A stretch of 64,000 nucleotides of DNA, from NCBI GenBank assembly GCA_049324835.1, contig JBMOMT010000043.1, forward strand, positions 186,001-250,000, given 5' to 3'. Positions within the stretch are counted from its first letter, which is position 1; every line of letters begins with the position of its first letter. The translations under genes and the position numbers were made by a program. The DNA comes from JBMOMT01 sp049324835. GTDB taxonomy: Bacteria > Chloroflexota > Anaerolineae > CAYNKW01. Below are positions 43,852-52,412 of this stretch, piece by piece. The notes under the pieces were generated by a model. It did not search any database and was not told the DNA's origin. It saw only the letters and a program-made list of their open reading frames with translations.

Positions 43852-44610
43852 TTAAGCCCGATTCTGTCGCAGTCGGATGAATGCCAGCAGGGCCGCCAAC
43901 CCTCCCCCAAGCAAAAGAGCCGTTCCCGGTTCCGGCACATCTGCCGGGCCGGCCGGCGGCGAAGGCAGTCGATAGGTCACCACCAGCCTGGGCGCGTGGG
44001 CGGTGTCGCTCGCCGTACGGCCCACTGCCGCCGCAGCCCAGCCCTGGCCGATCAGACTATCGGGCAGCGGCGCGCCGCCAAGCATCAAGCCATTGTTTGT
44101 GGCTCCACCGTGCCACGCCTGCACCAGAGAGGTCACTTGCCAGGCAGCCCAACCGACCGTGCTGGATACAGTGGTAGATACCAGAGGAGAATTGTCGGCC
44201 GCAGGCCGATTGCCCCAGGTCAGGCTTTCATCCCAGTTACCCGTCACACGATAAGCGCCCAGTTCTGCCGAGCCGTCATACGGCCAGTCATTGACATAGA
44301 CCTCCAACCGGGCCGCCGTCACGGTGGCTGCCGAAGGAATGCTGCTCAGCGGAAACCAGAGGTAGCTCCGTGTCTGAATGTTGTGCCCGCTGACCGGCCC
44401 CACGTAATTACCAAACGGCAACACAGCCGTGCTGGTATCACTTCCCCAGCCCTGAGGCGCTTCCGACAACACCCCGATGCTCTGACCGCTCTGTGGCCCA
44501 AGCTGGATAGTCAATGTGCTGCTGGCCTGGCCATAGGCGCCCATCGCTCCCGAAAAGGCGATCAGGGTGGCAGTGATTCCTGCGTAAAGAAACCATCGTT
44601 TGAGGCTCAT
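43852..44610 (-). CDS. DNRLRE-like secreted protein with PEP-CTERM-like tail
   Basis: A 252-residue exported protein. A signal peptide (RWFLYAGITATLIAFSGAMG) precedes a beta-rich region like DNRLRE/TGF-propeptide-type domains (LWFPLSSIPSAATVTAARLE, then VTGNWDESLTWGNRPA, a common signature of that group). The C-terminus VPEPGTALLLGGGLAALL plus a basic RLRQNRA end matches the PEP-CTERM sorting signal, which targets proteins to exosortase. No exosortase gene is in the window. AGGAGGG precedes the ATG. Its role is unknown, possibly in surface or matrix structure. Confidence 0.75.
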   Translation of the reverse strand: MSLKRWFLYAGITATLIAFSGAMGAYGQASSTLTIQLGPQSGQSIGVLSEAPQGWGSDTSTAVLPFGNYVGPVSGHNIQTRSYLWFPLSSIPSAATVTAARLEVYVNDWPYDGSAELGAYRVTGNWDESLTWGNRPAADNSPLVSTTVSSTVGWAAWQVTSLVQAWHGGATNNGLMLGGAPLPDSLIGQGWAAAAVGRTASDTAHAPRLVVTYRLPSPPAGPADVPEPGTALLLGGGLAALLAFIRLRQNRA

Positions 44611-44685
44611 CTCAGATTCCCTCCTGTCGATGAAGAGTATACTCGATCCATTTTATCACGAGGATGTCGCATTGCCAATACGAAA

Positions 44686-45477
44686 TCAGTCCTGATCCTT
44701 TCCCAGCGGCAGCGCCAGGCCATCGCGGGCAAAAAGAACCCGACCCGCGAACCCTGCCTGGCGAATGCGATCCAGCGCCTGTTTCTCAGGCATAATGTAG
44801 GCCGGGTCATAGTGCAACACTACCAGCTGCCGAACCCCAGCCTGGGCTGCCAGCTCTCCAGCCTGATCGGGCGTCGAATGGCCTGCCAGCGGCTCCACAG
44901 CCGTGCACTCGTGCAGCAGCGTGTCGACGCCACGGGCCAGGCGCGCCAGACTGCTACAGGGTTCGGTATCGGCAGAAAAGACGACTGTGTGCTCTGTTTG
45001 GCGGCTCACCACCTGGACAGCCAGCGTGGGCCGGCTGTGGATCACCGGCGTGCTGTACCAGTCCAGATCGGCATCCTGGAAAAAGTGATGCCCCTCTTGT
45101 TCAGGCAGTCTGTGCCATACGATGGGTGGCTGCCAGAGATCGATCTCGAAGGCTGCCAGCACGCGCTGCGCCAGGTCTAGCGTCGCTCCGTTGCCAAAGA
45201 GTTGCAGTTCCGGACCATCGTCGCGCCAGCCGGCCAGCTTGAGGTGAAAGAGCAGCGCCGGCAGGCCATAGATGTGATCCGGATGGGCGTGCGTCAGGAA
45301 AACGCCCCTCAGGCGTAACGGATCCAGCCCCAGTCTCAGCAGTCTGCGATACACACTGCCGCCACAATCTACCAGCCACAACCCGCCTGGCGCATCCACG
45401 GCCAGCGCGATATTGTCTCGCTCTGCGCTGGGCAAGGCAGTGCCGCAGCCAAGCACGTACAGGTGCGTTTCAGCCAT
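44686..45477 (-). CDS. RNase Z-like metallo-beta-lactamase-fold hydrolase
   Basis: A 263-residue protein with the MBL fold. It starts LYVLGCGTALPSAERDN, has the zinc motif THAHPDHIYGLPALLFHL, and later HSRPT and FSADTEP and HECTAVEP. The layout is that of the RNase Z/arylsulfatase-like branch, but the long exosite arm of true tRNA-processing RNase Z is not obvious, so it may act on a small molecule. ATG 45477 is chosen over GTG 45483 because GGAGG sits five bases before it. It is a single gene, divergent from the peptidase gene. Confidence 0.78.
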   Translation of the reverse strand: MAETHLYVLGCGTALPSAERDNIALAVDAPGGLWLVDCGGSVYRRLLRLGLDPLRLRGVFLTHAHPDHIYGLPALLFHLKLAGWRDDGPELQLFGNGATLDLAQRVLAAFEIDLWQPPIVWHRLPEQEGHHFFQDADLDWYSTPVIHSRPTLAVQVVSRQTEHTVVFSADTEPCSSLARLARGVDTLLHECTAVEPLAGHSTPDQAGELAAQAGVRQLVVLHYDPAYIMPEKQALDRIRQAGFAGRVLFARDGLALPLGKDQD

Positions 45478-45503
45478 GATCACCTCCTGTTATCAACGGG
45501 CTA

Positions 45504-45532
45504 TTGCTACCGAAGCCGAACAGTGATATAAT
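45504..45532 (+). promoter_or_regulatory. Promoter of M1 peptidase gene
   Basis: TTGCTA (45504-45509), 17 bases, TATAAT (45527-45532). Transcription near 45539 excludes the upstream in-frame start at 45504. Confidence 0.6.
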
Positions 45533-45548
45533 GAAAATGGAAGACAAA

Positions 45549-47384
45549 ATGAGCAATATCATGAACCCTACAACGAAACACACTCAGCCAAAGCAAATCT
45601 CGAGACGGCTCCTTACTTCTCTGGTTCTGTTGCTGGTGGTAGCGTGTGCCAGACCTTCAACACAGCCCCCGCCGCCTCTCACCGTCACTCCTACCATTCC
45701 CCTGGTGCGCCCGACGCCGACCGGCACCACTGCATCTGTGACGCCAACGCCCACACCCAGGCCGAGCAGCACGCCTACGGCAACCTCATCGCCAGAGCCG
45801 GAACCGATTGCCCAGGAGGGTGGTCAGTCGATAGGTGATGCCAGAGCGCCCGAACTGGGCAACACCGGTTACGATGTGCAGAGTTATTTGTTGGCGTTGA
45901 CTGTCGAGCCTGATGAGCAGAGTATTCACGGCACAACAACCATCGAGGCCGTGGCAACTCTGGCGCATCTAGGTCGCCTGAGTCTGGATTTCATCGGCCT
46001 GGAGATCGAACACCTGACGGTCGACGGCGTTGAAGCGCCTTTCCAGCGCCACGATAACAAGTTGATCGTCGATCTGCCGCGGCCACTTGGGCTGGGTGAA
46101 ACCTTTTACATCGCTGTGACCTACGGTGGCCAGCCACAACTGTGGCCATCACCCTACCTGAGTTTCATCCCTCTGGGTTTGCACTTTACCCAAGACGCCA
46201 TTTACGCCATGGCCGAGCCCGATGGCGCCCGCACCTGGTTCCCCTGCAACGACCATCCGCGCGACAAGGCCTTGTTTCGGTACGAAATCACTGTGCCCCA
46301 AGGCTACGTGGTGGCCGCCAACGGATTGCCGCAGGCAACCATCGACGGTGAATCGACGACCACCTTTTGGTGGCAACACGGTTCGCCCATGGCCACCTAC
46401 CTGGCGACCATTGCCGTTGGCCATTTTCAGATCATCGAGGGGACAGCAGCCAGCGGCATACCTCTTTGGCACTATGTGCCCGCCGAACTGTTGGCCCCAG
46501 CCCAGGAGCTTTTGGGTCGCACCGGCGAGATGATCGGTTTTCTGGAGTCGTTTTTCGGCCCGTATCCTTTTGAAAGCTACGGCCACGCCGTGGTGCCGAT
46601 GAACGGCGTCTCGATGGAAACCCAAACCCTGACATTGCTCGATGCCGGTGTAGTGAGCAGTGGTGCAGAATGGGTCATGGTCCACGAGTTGGCCCACCAA
46701 TGGTTCGGTGATTCCGTTGGCCCTGCCAGTTGGAGCGACATCTGGCTCAACGAAGGTTTTGCCGTTTATGCCAGCTGGTTATGGGCCGAGGCACACTCGC
46801 CGGACGATCTACGATGGCAACTCGATGCCGCAGAAGCCCAGGCCCCCAACGCCGATCCTGGTGAGCCGCTGGCAGATCCGTCTGCGGATCAATTGTTCGG
46901 CTTTAACAGCTACATCAAGGGAGCCTGGGTGCTGCGCATGTTGCAGCACCAGATCGGCGATGAACTCTTTTTCGATGTACTGCGTGCTTATCACGAACGG
47001 TTCGAGGGCGGCGTAGCCAGCACCGACGACCTGAAGACCATCGTGGAAGAGATTTCGGGCCAGGAACTGGACTGGTTCTTTGAACAGTGGGTCTATGGAA
47101 CCGGAATGCCTGAGCTGATAGTGAACTGGCAACAATTGCCAGACAACACCCTCTCTGTCCAGATATGCCAGCGCCAGCCGGCCCCTTTTTTGTTCCCATT
47201 GTCGCTGCTGAGCACAGATCAGTCTGCAAATTCTGCCGTCGAAACGATTGTGGTTGACCAGGTCGACGAACGGTTTTCCTGGTCGTTGCCTTTTGCCGCC
47301 CAAAGCGTCCAGGTGGATCCTCAGCAGCACCTGTTAGCCCAAGTGACCGTACAACAGGCCGAGGTGTTCGTTGACTGCCCCTGA
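45549..47384 (+). CDS. M1-family metallopeptidase lipoprotein
   Basis: A 611-residue predicted lipoprotein. The signal ends in a lipobox (LLLVVAC, about Cys33), followed by a Pro/Thr linker of about 60 residues that would hold the enzyme away from the membrane. The peptidase has the substrate-binding stretch GVSMETQTL (in place of GAMEN), the zinc motif HELAHQWFGD at about residue 379 and the third ligand in WLNEGFAVYASW. It is shorter than full M1 aminopeptidases, ending soon after the catalytic domain. It probably trims N-terminal residues from extracellular peptides. ATG 45549 has GGAAGA upstream. Confidence 0.88.
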   Translation: MSNIMNPTTKHTQPKQISRRLLTSLVLLLVVACARPSTQPPPPLTVTPTIPLVRPTPTGTTASVTPTPTPRPSSTPTATSSPEPEPIAQEGGQSIGDARAPELGNTGYDVQSYLLALTVEPDEQSIHGTTTIEAVATLAHLGRLSLDFIGLEIEHLTVDGVEAPFQRHDNKLIVDLPRPLGLGETFYIAVTYGGQPQLWPSPYLSFIPLGLHFTQDAIYAMAEPDGARTWFPCNDHPRDKALFRYEITVPQGYVVAANGLPQATIDGESTTTFWWQHGSPMATYLATIAVGHFQIIEGTAASGIPLWHYVPAELLAPAQELLGRTGEMIGFLESFFGPYPFESYGHAVVPMNGVSMETQTLTLLDAGVVSSGAEWVMVHELAHQWFGDSVGPASWSDIWLNEGFAVYASWLWAEAHSPDDLRWQLDAAEAQAPNADPGEPLADPSADQLFGFNSYIKGAWVLRMLQHQIGDELFFDVLRAYHERFEGGVASTDDLKTIVEEISGQELDWFFEQWVYGTGMPELIVNWQQLPDNTLSVQICQRQPAPFLFPLSLLSTDQSANSAVETIVVDQVDERFSWSLPFAAQSVQVDPQQHLLAQVTVQQAEVFVDCP

Positions 47385-47416
47385 GGTCTGTATGGGATAG
47401 AGTCTGGAGGTTGCCC

Positions 47417-49342
47417 ATGGCAACGGAAACGCCCCAATACTCTGTGCAATCCGATGGTGTTGGGCGAGCACTTGCCGCGCTGAAAAAAGTCACGGCGACT
47501 CTGCAAAAGACGGGCAACATCAAAGAGTTGCTGGAACAATCGCTGCTCCACATCGTAGCCGAGATGGACTGGACGGCGGGAGCTCTCTACCTGGCCTACC
47601 ATGGTGGGGGACTCTCTCTCCTGATCCATCAGCAGGCGGCCGATCTGGAACTGACCTGGAAAGCTCGCCTGTCGCGCAGCCAGTGGTCTGACAGATCTGT
47701 ACCCGCGACTGTCCAGCCGGTGTATGAATACGACGAGACGTGGGAGCCATCCGAGCTGCCCTTCCACGATCCATCCGGCGACCTGCATGTGCAGGTCTCG
47801 GCGCCGTTGTGCGCCCGCGATGCGCTCGTCGGGCGGCTGTTTCTGGTCGATGTCCAGCCTCGAGAAGCGCATCCCGTTGAGATGGACATTTTGATGGCCA
47901 TTGGCCACCAATTGGCTCACGCTGTTGTCCTGGCGCGGCTGCTGGTGGACGAAAGCCGCGCCAGGCGCATGGCCGGTACGTTGCGCGAAGTAGCTCAGAC
48001 TATCAGCTCCAGCCTGAACCGGAACCAGGTATTGGATCTCATCCTCGAAAGGCTGGGCGACATCATCGCCTACGACACCGCTTCGGTGATGCTGGTACAG
48101 GACGATCATTTCGACGTTCTCTTTGCCCGCGATCGTGAGGGAAAAGAAAAGAGTCTGGGCAGCAAGACACCCGTTCAGCGCAGAGCGGCAGCCTGGCAGG
48201 TGGTGCACAGCGGCGATCCCATCGTGTTGACCGACGTCCGCGATAGCCACCTGTGGACCGATGTGCCCCAACTCTCCTACATTCGCTCCTGGATCGGCGT
48301 GCCCCTCAAAATCCGCGATCAAGTCATCGGTGTGTTGACTCTGGACAAAGCCGAGCCCGGTTTTTACCAGCCCTCACAGGTGCCGGTGTTATCTGCCTTT
48401 GCCAGCCAGGCCGCCGCCGCCATCGAGAATGCTCGCCTGTACGACGCCGCACAACATGCCCTGGCAGAACGGACCATGTTACACGAAGTGAGCCAGGCCG
48501 TCAGCTCATCGTTGGAGCTCGAAGCTGTCCTGAACGCCGTCATCGATGCGGCCATCCATGCCTGCGGCGCACAGCGAGGTTATCTGGTCCTGCCGGACCT
48601 TTCGAAGGAAAAATTACAATTCCTGGCCGCGCGCGACCGGGCCCGCGAAACGCTCCAGGGTGAAGAACTGGTTGTCAGTCGCAGCATTGCCAGGCGTGTG
48701 CTGGAGACCGGCGAGGCCGTGCTGACCGTCAATGCCCAGGAAGACCCTCGTTTTGCCGATGAACCCAGTGTTATCAGTTACAGTTTACGCTCTGTGGTCT
48801 GTGTGCCGCTGATGAGCAAACAGCGGGTCATAGGTGCGCTGTATGTCGATAATCGCCTGCGAGACGGGCAGTTTACCTTTCGTAGTCTGGATATGCTCAA
48901 GAACGTGGCCGCTCAGGCGGCCACGGCTGTCGAGAATGCACTGCTCTATCAGCAACTGCGCGAAGCCAACGCCCAACTGGCCGTGGCTCTGGAAAAGAGC
49001 AACCTGGCCTACGAACAGCTCCAAAAGGCCCAGGGCCAGTTGGTGCAGATCAAAAAGCAGGAGGCCATGATAGAGACCGCCGGCGCTGCGGCACACGAAC
49101 TCAACCAGCCATTGACCATCATACAGGGCATTGCATCGTTGCTCATCGATCGCCCGACTCAGGATGCCGAGCTCAAACGCGATCTTGAAGCCATTGCCCA
49201 GGCCGCACAGCGGGCAGCCAGGATCGTGCAGCAGATGTCGGACGCCGCGCGTTATGTGACCAAATCCTACCCTGGCGGCCATCGCATCGTCGATCTGAGC
49301 CAGGCCTCCGAGGACAATCCAACAGAATCACCCTCTGGATGA
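47417..49342 (+). CDS. Multi-GAF sensor with orphan HisKA domain
   Basis: A 641-residue soluble protein. Three GAF domains cover roughly residues 25-180, 195-340 and 360-525 (for example SYIRSWIGVPLKIRDQVIGV and VCVPLMSKQRVIGALYVDNR). A coiled-coil stretch (about 525-550) leads into a HisKA helix with the His motif AHELNQPLTI at about residue 559. The protein then ends about 75 residues later without an HATPase domain. It could be phosphorylated in trans or act as a dimerising sensor. No frameshift extending into an HATPase was found after the stop. ATG 47417 follows TGGAGG at six bases. Confidence 0.8.
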   Translation: MATETPQYSVQSDGVGRALAALKKVTATLQKTGNIKELLEQSLLHIVAEMDWTAGALYLAYHGGGLSLLIHQQAADLELTWKARLSRSQWSDRSVPATVQPVYEYDETWEPSELPFHDPSGDLHVQVSAPLCARDALVGRLFLVDVQPREAHPVEMDILMAIGHQLAHAVVLARLLVDESRARRMAGTLREVAQTISSSLNRNQVLDLILERLGDIIAYDTASVMLVQDDHFDVLFARDREGKEKSLGSKTPVQRRAAAWQVVHSGDPIVLTDVRDSHLWTDVPQLSYIRSWIGVPLKIRDQVIGVLTLDKAEPGFYQPSQVPVLSAFASQAAAAIENARLYDAAQHALAERTMLHEVSQAVSSSLELEAVLNAVIDAAIHACGAQRGYLVLPDLSKEKLQFLAARDRARETLQGEELVVSRSIARRVLETGEAVLTVNAQEDPRFADEPSVISYSLRSVVCVPLMSKQRVIGALYVDNRLRDGQFTFRSLDMLKNVAAQAATAVENALLYQQLREANAQLAVALEKSNLAYEQLQKAQGQLVQIKKQEAMIETAGAAAHELNQPLTIIQGIASLLIDRPTQDAELKRDLEAIAQAAQRAARIVQQMSDAARYVTKSYPGGHRIVDLSQASEDNPTESPSG

Positions 49343-49370
49343 TTCTCTGCTCTGCCGCTTACAAAATCGA

Positions 49371-49402
49371 CAGGCTGCCCACCTTTTCAGGCTGGCAGCC
49401 TG
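49371..49402. terminator. Terminator-like hairpin between convergent genes
   Basis: Nine-base perfect arms (CAGGCTGCC and complement) with a 14-base loop lie between the GAF sensor gene and korC. The T run after it is short. Confidence 0.45.
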
Positions 49403-49408
49403 CACTCT

Positions 49409-49978
49409 TTAAACACAACCCTTTTGTCCCTCTCTGTTTTTGAGCCGCTGCGCTTCCTCAAGGCCAGCGCGCAGGGCCTGTAGATTCATCTCTTCAGTGC
49501 CCCTGGGAGCGCGCGCCGTCACGGCTGCCTCGATAGCCTGCTGTGAAACGATGCCTGTCAGGCCAACGATGATGCCCAGCGCCACCACGTTGGCCGTAAT
49601 GGCCCGCCCGGTGACATTTTGGGCCAGGCCGCTTATGTCGACGCGGCAGGCCCTGGAGGTAGGCACTCGACTCACGTTGTCCAGATCCACGATGAGCAGA
49701 CCCTCTTTTTTGACGCTGTAAAAATACTTGTCGCACGATTCCTGGCTCATACACAACAACAGATCTGCCTGTGTAACCTGCGGATAGTCGATATCACCCT
49801 GGGAAATGATGACCTCGGAGTGACTGGCTCCCCCTCTGGCCTCGGGGCCATAACTTTGGGTATAGGTGACGTTTTTGCCATCGACAATGGCCGCCTCGGC
49901 CAGGATAATACCGGCCAGCATGAGGCCCTGACCACCTGATCCTGCCAGGCGCACTTCGAATCGCGAATCGTCTTCCAC
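49409..49978 (-). CDS. korC: 2-oxoacid:ferredoxin oxidoreductase gamma subunit
   Basis: A 189-residue subunit with the gamma-domain signature VRLAGSGGQGLMLAG and YTQSYGPEARGGASHSEVI, then DLLLCMSQESCDKY. In the KorDABC-type enzyme it helps bind CoA and complete the alpha-gamma half. I start at GTG 49978, a few bases after the korB stop; the frame continues upstream only into korB. It is the last gene of the operon. Confidence 0.9.
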   Translation of the reverse strand: MEDDSRFEVRLAGSGGQGLMLAGIILAEAAIVDGKNVTYTQSYGPEARGGASHSEVIISQGDIDYPQVTQADLLLCMSQESCDKYFYSVKKEGLLIVDLDNVSRVPTSRACRVDISGLAQNVTGRAITANVVALGIIVGLTGIVSQQAIEAAVTARAPRGTEEMNLQALRAGLEEAQRLKNREGQKGCV

Positions 49979-49980
49979 GA

Positions 49981-50814
49981 CTAGTTGCCCTCCGCTTGAA
50001 GTTGGGCGACGATCTGACCGTACAATTCGGTGTACTCGGGCAAATCGACCTGGTGCAAAATGCCGCGGACGATCTTGGTTTTTAACTCGTCCGGCGATAG
50101 CTTGGCGGCCTGTTGGACAGTCACGGCATTTTCTTTGAGGGCGCGCATCATATCCACCGGCTGGCCGGTTCTGTTCAGGCGTCCAAAGCCGGTGTGACAA
50201 TAACTGACCGCCTCCACCATCGAAAAACCTTTCTTTTGCAGCGCCAGAGTGATCAGCCGATCCATCTCGGTCACGTGGTAGACCGTGCTGCGAGCCACCA
50301 GACTGGCCCCGGCCGCTTTGGCCAGCTCAGCGATCGGAAAAGACTGATCGATATTGCCATAGGGGGCAGTCGTCGCCAGCCTGCCGCTGGGAGTGGTGGG
50401 TGATACCTGACCGCCGGTCATACCATAGATCGAGTTGTTGACCACGATGGCCGTCAGGCCGATGTTGCGCCGGGCGGCGTGGATGAAATGATTCCCCCCG
50501 ATAGCCAGCGCATCACCATCGCCCATGACCACGATGACCGTCATCTCGGGCCGAACCATCTTGAGCCCCGTGGCAAATGCCAGGGCCCGGCCATGCGTGG
50601 TGTGCATGGTGTTAAAATCCAGATAGACTGGCATTCGACCGGTGCAGCCGATACCCGAAATGACTGCCACCTGGTCTTTGTCCAGATCCAGAGCAGCCAC
50701 CGCCCGCACGAGACTGCCCATCACGATGCCGATACCACAACCGGCGCACCACATGTTGGGAAATCTTTTGTTTTGGCGCAAATATCGATATGCCTGGTGT
50801 GCTTCTCTCTTCAT
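49981..50814 (-). CDS. korB: 2-oxoacid:ferredoxin oxidoreductase beta subunit (TPP)
   Basis: A 277-residue subunit that binds thiamine diphosphate and an iron-sulfur cluster. Cluster ligands begin at MWCAGCGIGIVMG and continue with GIGCTGRMP; the TPP motif is GDGDALAIGGNHFIHAARRN; NNSIYGMTGGQVSPTT follows. It oxidatively decarboxylates a 2-oxoacid, most likely 2-oxoglutarate, passing electrons to ferredoxin. The operon order D-A-B-C matches 2-oxoglutarate oxidoreductases, but 2-oxoisovalerate-type substrates cannot be excluded from sequence. Confidence 0.92.
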   Translation of the reverse strand: MKREAHQAYRYLRQNKRFPNMWCAGCGIGIVMGSLVRAVAALDLDKDQVAVISGIGCTGRMPVYLDFNTMHTTHGRALAFATGLKMVRPEMTVIVVMGDGDALAIGGNHFIHAARRNIGLTAIVVNNSIYGMTGGQVSPTTPSGRLATTAPYGNIDQSFPIAELAKAAGASLVARSTVYHVTEMDRLITLALQKKGFSMVEAVSYCHTGFGRLNRTGQPVDMMRALKENAVTVQQAAKLSPDELKTKIVRGILHQVDLPEYTELYGQIVAQLQAEGN

Positions 50815-50824
50815 CGTTCAGCCC

Positions 50825-51955
50825 TTATGCGCCTGCCCGGCGACCTGTTGCCTGGAGAATTTGATTCGGCGTGATCAACTGCCCATCGGCGCGATGGACG
50901 CCACTCACCCGGTTGCGCCCGACGACCCGCTCCAACTCCAGTGACAATTGACCCAGGTTCATCTCTGCAATGACGAACCGTTTGCCCTGTCTGGCCAGCT
51001 GTCGAAAGACCCGTTCCGGAAACGGCCAGATGGTGAACAGCTTGACCAGACCCACTTTTCTGCCTCGATGGCGGGCCATTCGCACCGCTTCTCTGGCGGA
51101 GCGCGCTGTGGCGCCATACGCCACCACGATCGTGGCGGCGTCGTCTACCCATTCCTGTTTGAGCCGGATGATATCGTCTTCGTGGCGCGAGATCTTGTTG
51201 AACACCCGCTCGATCCAGGGCTGTATCTCGTCCAGGCGTTGCGTGGGAAAACCTGCCCGATCGTGGAATAACCCGGTGATGTGGAAGCGATACCCCTCGC
51301 CAAAAGAAGCAAAAGGCGGCACGTCGGCAGAGGTCTCCTCGTAGGGGAAATACCAATCCGGCGGTACATGAGGTTTGATACGATCTACAACCTCCAGCGA
51401 TCCGGGCGGAGGCAGTTCGGTTCGCTCTCGCATGTGCCCCACCACCTCGTCCATGAGCAAAATGACCGGCGTGCGATATTTCTCCGACAGGTTGAACGCC
51501 TGCACGGTCAGATCAAAAACCTCACCCACGGTCGAAGGTGAAAGGGCGATGATGGGATGATCGCCGTGGGTGCCCCATCGCGCTTGCATCACATCACCCT
51601 GTGAAGGTGATGTGGGCAGCCCGGTACTCGGCCCGGCGCGTTGCACGTTGACGATGACGCACGGAATCTCGGCCATAGCCGCATAGCCGATGTTTTCTTG
51701 CATCAACGAGAACCCCGGTCCGGAAGTAGCCGTCATGGCTTTGGCGCCACCCACCGACGCCCCCAGCACAGCGGCGATACTGGCGATCTCGTCCTCCATC
51801 TGAATAAACTTGCCGCCCCGTTTGGGCAACTCGCGGGCCATGACCTCGGCCACATCTGTAGAGGGGGTGATAGGGTAACCGCCAAAAAAGCTGCAACCCG
51901 CCGCCAGTGCGCCCAAAGCGCAGGCCTCGTTGCCCTGCAAGAGTTGTGCAGCCAT
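50825..51955 (-). CDS. korA: 2-oxoacid:ferredoxin oxidoreductase alpha subunit
   Basis: A 376-residue subunit with the pyrimidine-binding domain of the PFOR superfamily. It begins LLQGNEACALGALAAGC and has FFGGYPITPSTDVAEVMA and ATSGPGFSLMQENIGYAA. The C-terminal transketolase-type domain includes GLVKLFTIWPFPE. AGGAGG precedes ATG 51955. In this arrangement the gamma domain is a separate protein (korC), as in archaeal and Chloroflexota-type KorABCD enzymes. Confidence 0.92.
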   Translation of the reverse strand: MAAQLLQGNEACALGALAAGCSFFGGYPITPSTDVAEVMARELPKRGGKFIQMEDEIASIAAVLGASVGGAKAMTATSGPGFSLMQENIGYAAMAEIPCVIVNVQRAGPSTGLPTSPSQGDVMQARWGTHGDHPIIALSPSTVGEVFDLTVQAFNLSEKYRTPVILLMDEVVGHMRERTELPPPGSLEVVDRIKPHVPPDWYFPYEETSADVPPFASFGEGYRFHITGLFHDRAGFPTQRLDEIQPWIERVFNKISRHEDDIIRLKQEWVDDAATIVVAYGATARSAREAVRMARHRGRKVGLVKLFTIWPFPERVFRQLARQGKRFVIAEMNLGQLSLELERVVGRNRVSGVHRADGQLITPNQILQATGRRAGA

Positions 51956-51959
51956 GTGC

Positions 51960-52268
51960 CTACCTCCTGCTCAGGGCTTCGTCGAGGCGACGAACCACGA
52001 TGGCAAAATCTGGGCAGTGCGTCTCGCACCATTCGCAGGCCGTACACAACTCTGGAGAAACGACGTGCACCCTGCCACTACCATTCACTTTGAGCACACC
52101 TCGCGGGCAGAACGCCACACACAGACCACAGCCCTTGCACCAATTGTCGAAAATGAAAATCTCCGCTCGTGGTGTGGGTTTGTTCGTGCTGGCCGATCCA
52201 TCCGCAGATTCTGGCGTCGATCCTGCATCGGTCTCTCGATTCAATTCCGGTAAATCCTGTGGGTCCAT
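51960..52268 (-). CDS. korD: Ferredoxin-type delta subunit (two 4Fe-4S)
   Basis: A 102-residue protein with two 4Fe-4S motifs, CKGCGLCVAFCPRGVL and CTACEWCETHCPDFAI, the second one ending DFAI as in KorD. It relays electrons between the TPP-bearing beta subunit and free ferredoxin. The first 40 residues are Ser/Pro/Asp-rich and look disordered. ATG 52268 is preferred to GTG 52292. It is the first gene of the kor operon. Confidence 0.88.
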   Translation of the reverse strand: MDPQDLPELNRETDAGSTPESADGSASTNKPTPRAEIFIFDNWCKGCGLCVAFCPRGVLKVNGSGRVHVVSPELCTACEWCETHCPDFAIVVRRLDEALSRR

Positions 52269-52306
52269 GATCGATGTTGCCTCCAGTAGCACATTACTCT
52301 CGAATT

Positions 52307-52335
52307 ATGATACGCCAAAACGATCTTTTTGTCAA
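52307..52335 (-). promoter_or_regulatory. Promoter of korDABC
   Basis: On the minus strand TTGACA (52335-52330), 17 bases, TATCAT (52312-52307). Confidence 0.65.
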
Positions 52336-52353
52336 AAAAATATCAGCCACATT

Positions 52354-52382
52354 TTGCCAGATCGAGCCAGTTGTGCTATAAT
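52354..52382 (+). promoter_or_regulatory. Promoter of LCP-family gene
   Basis: TTGCCA (52354-52359), 17 bases, TATAAT (52377-52382) with a TGn extension. It is divergent from the kor promoter. Confidence 0.7.
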
Positions 52383-52412
52383 GCTCCCGCTTGACGGGGA
52401 AAAGGAGGGATT

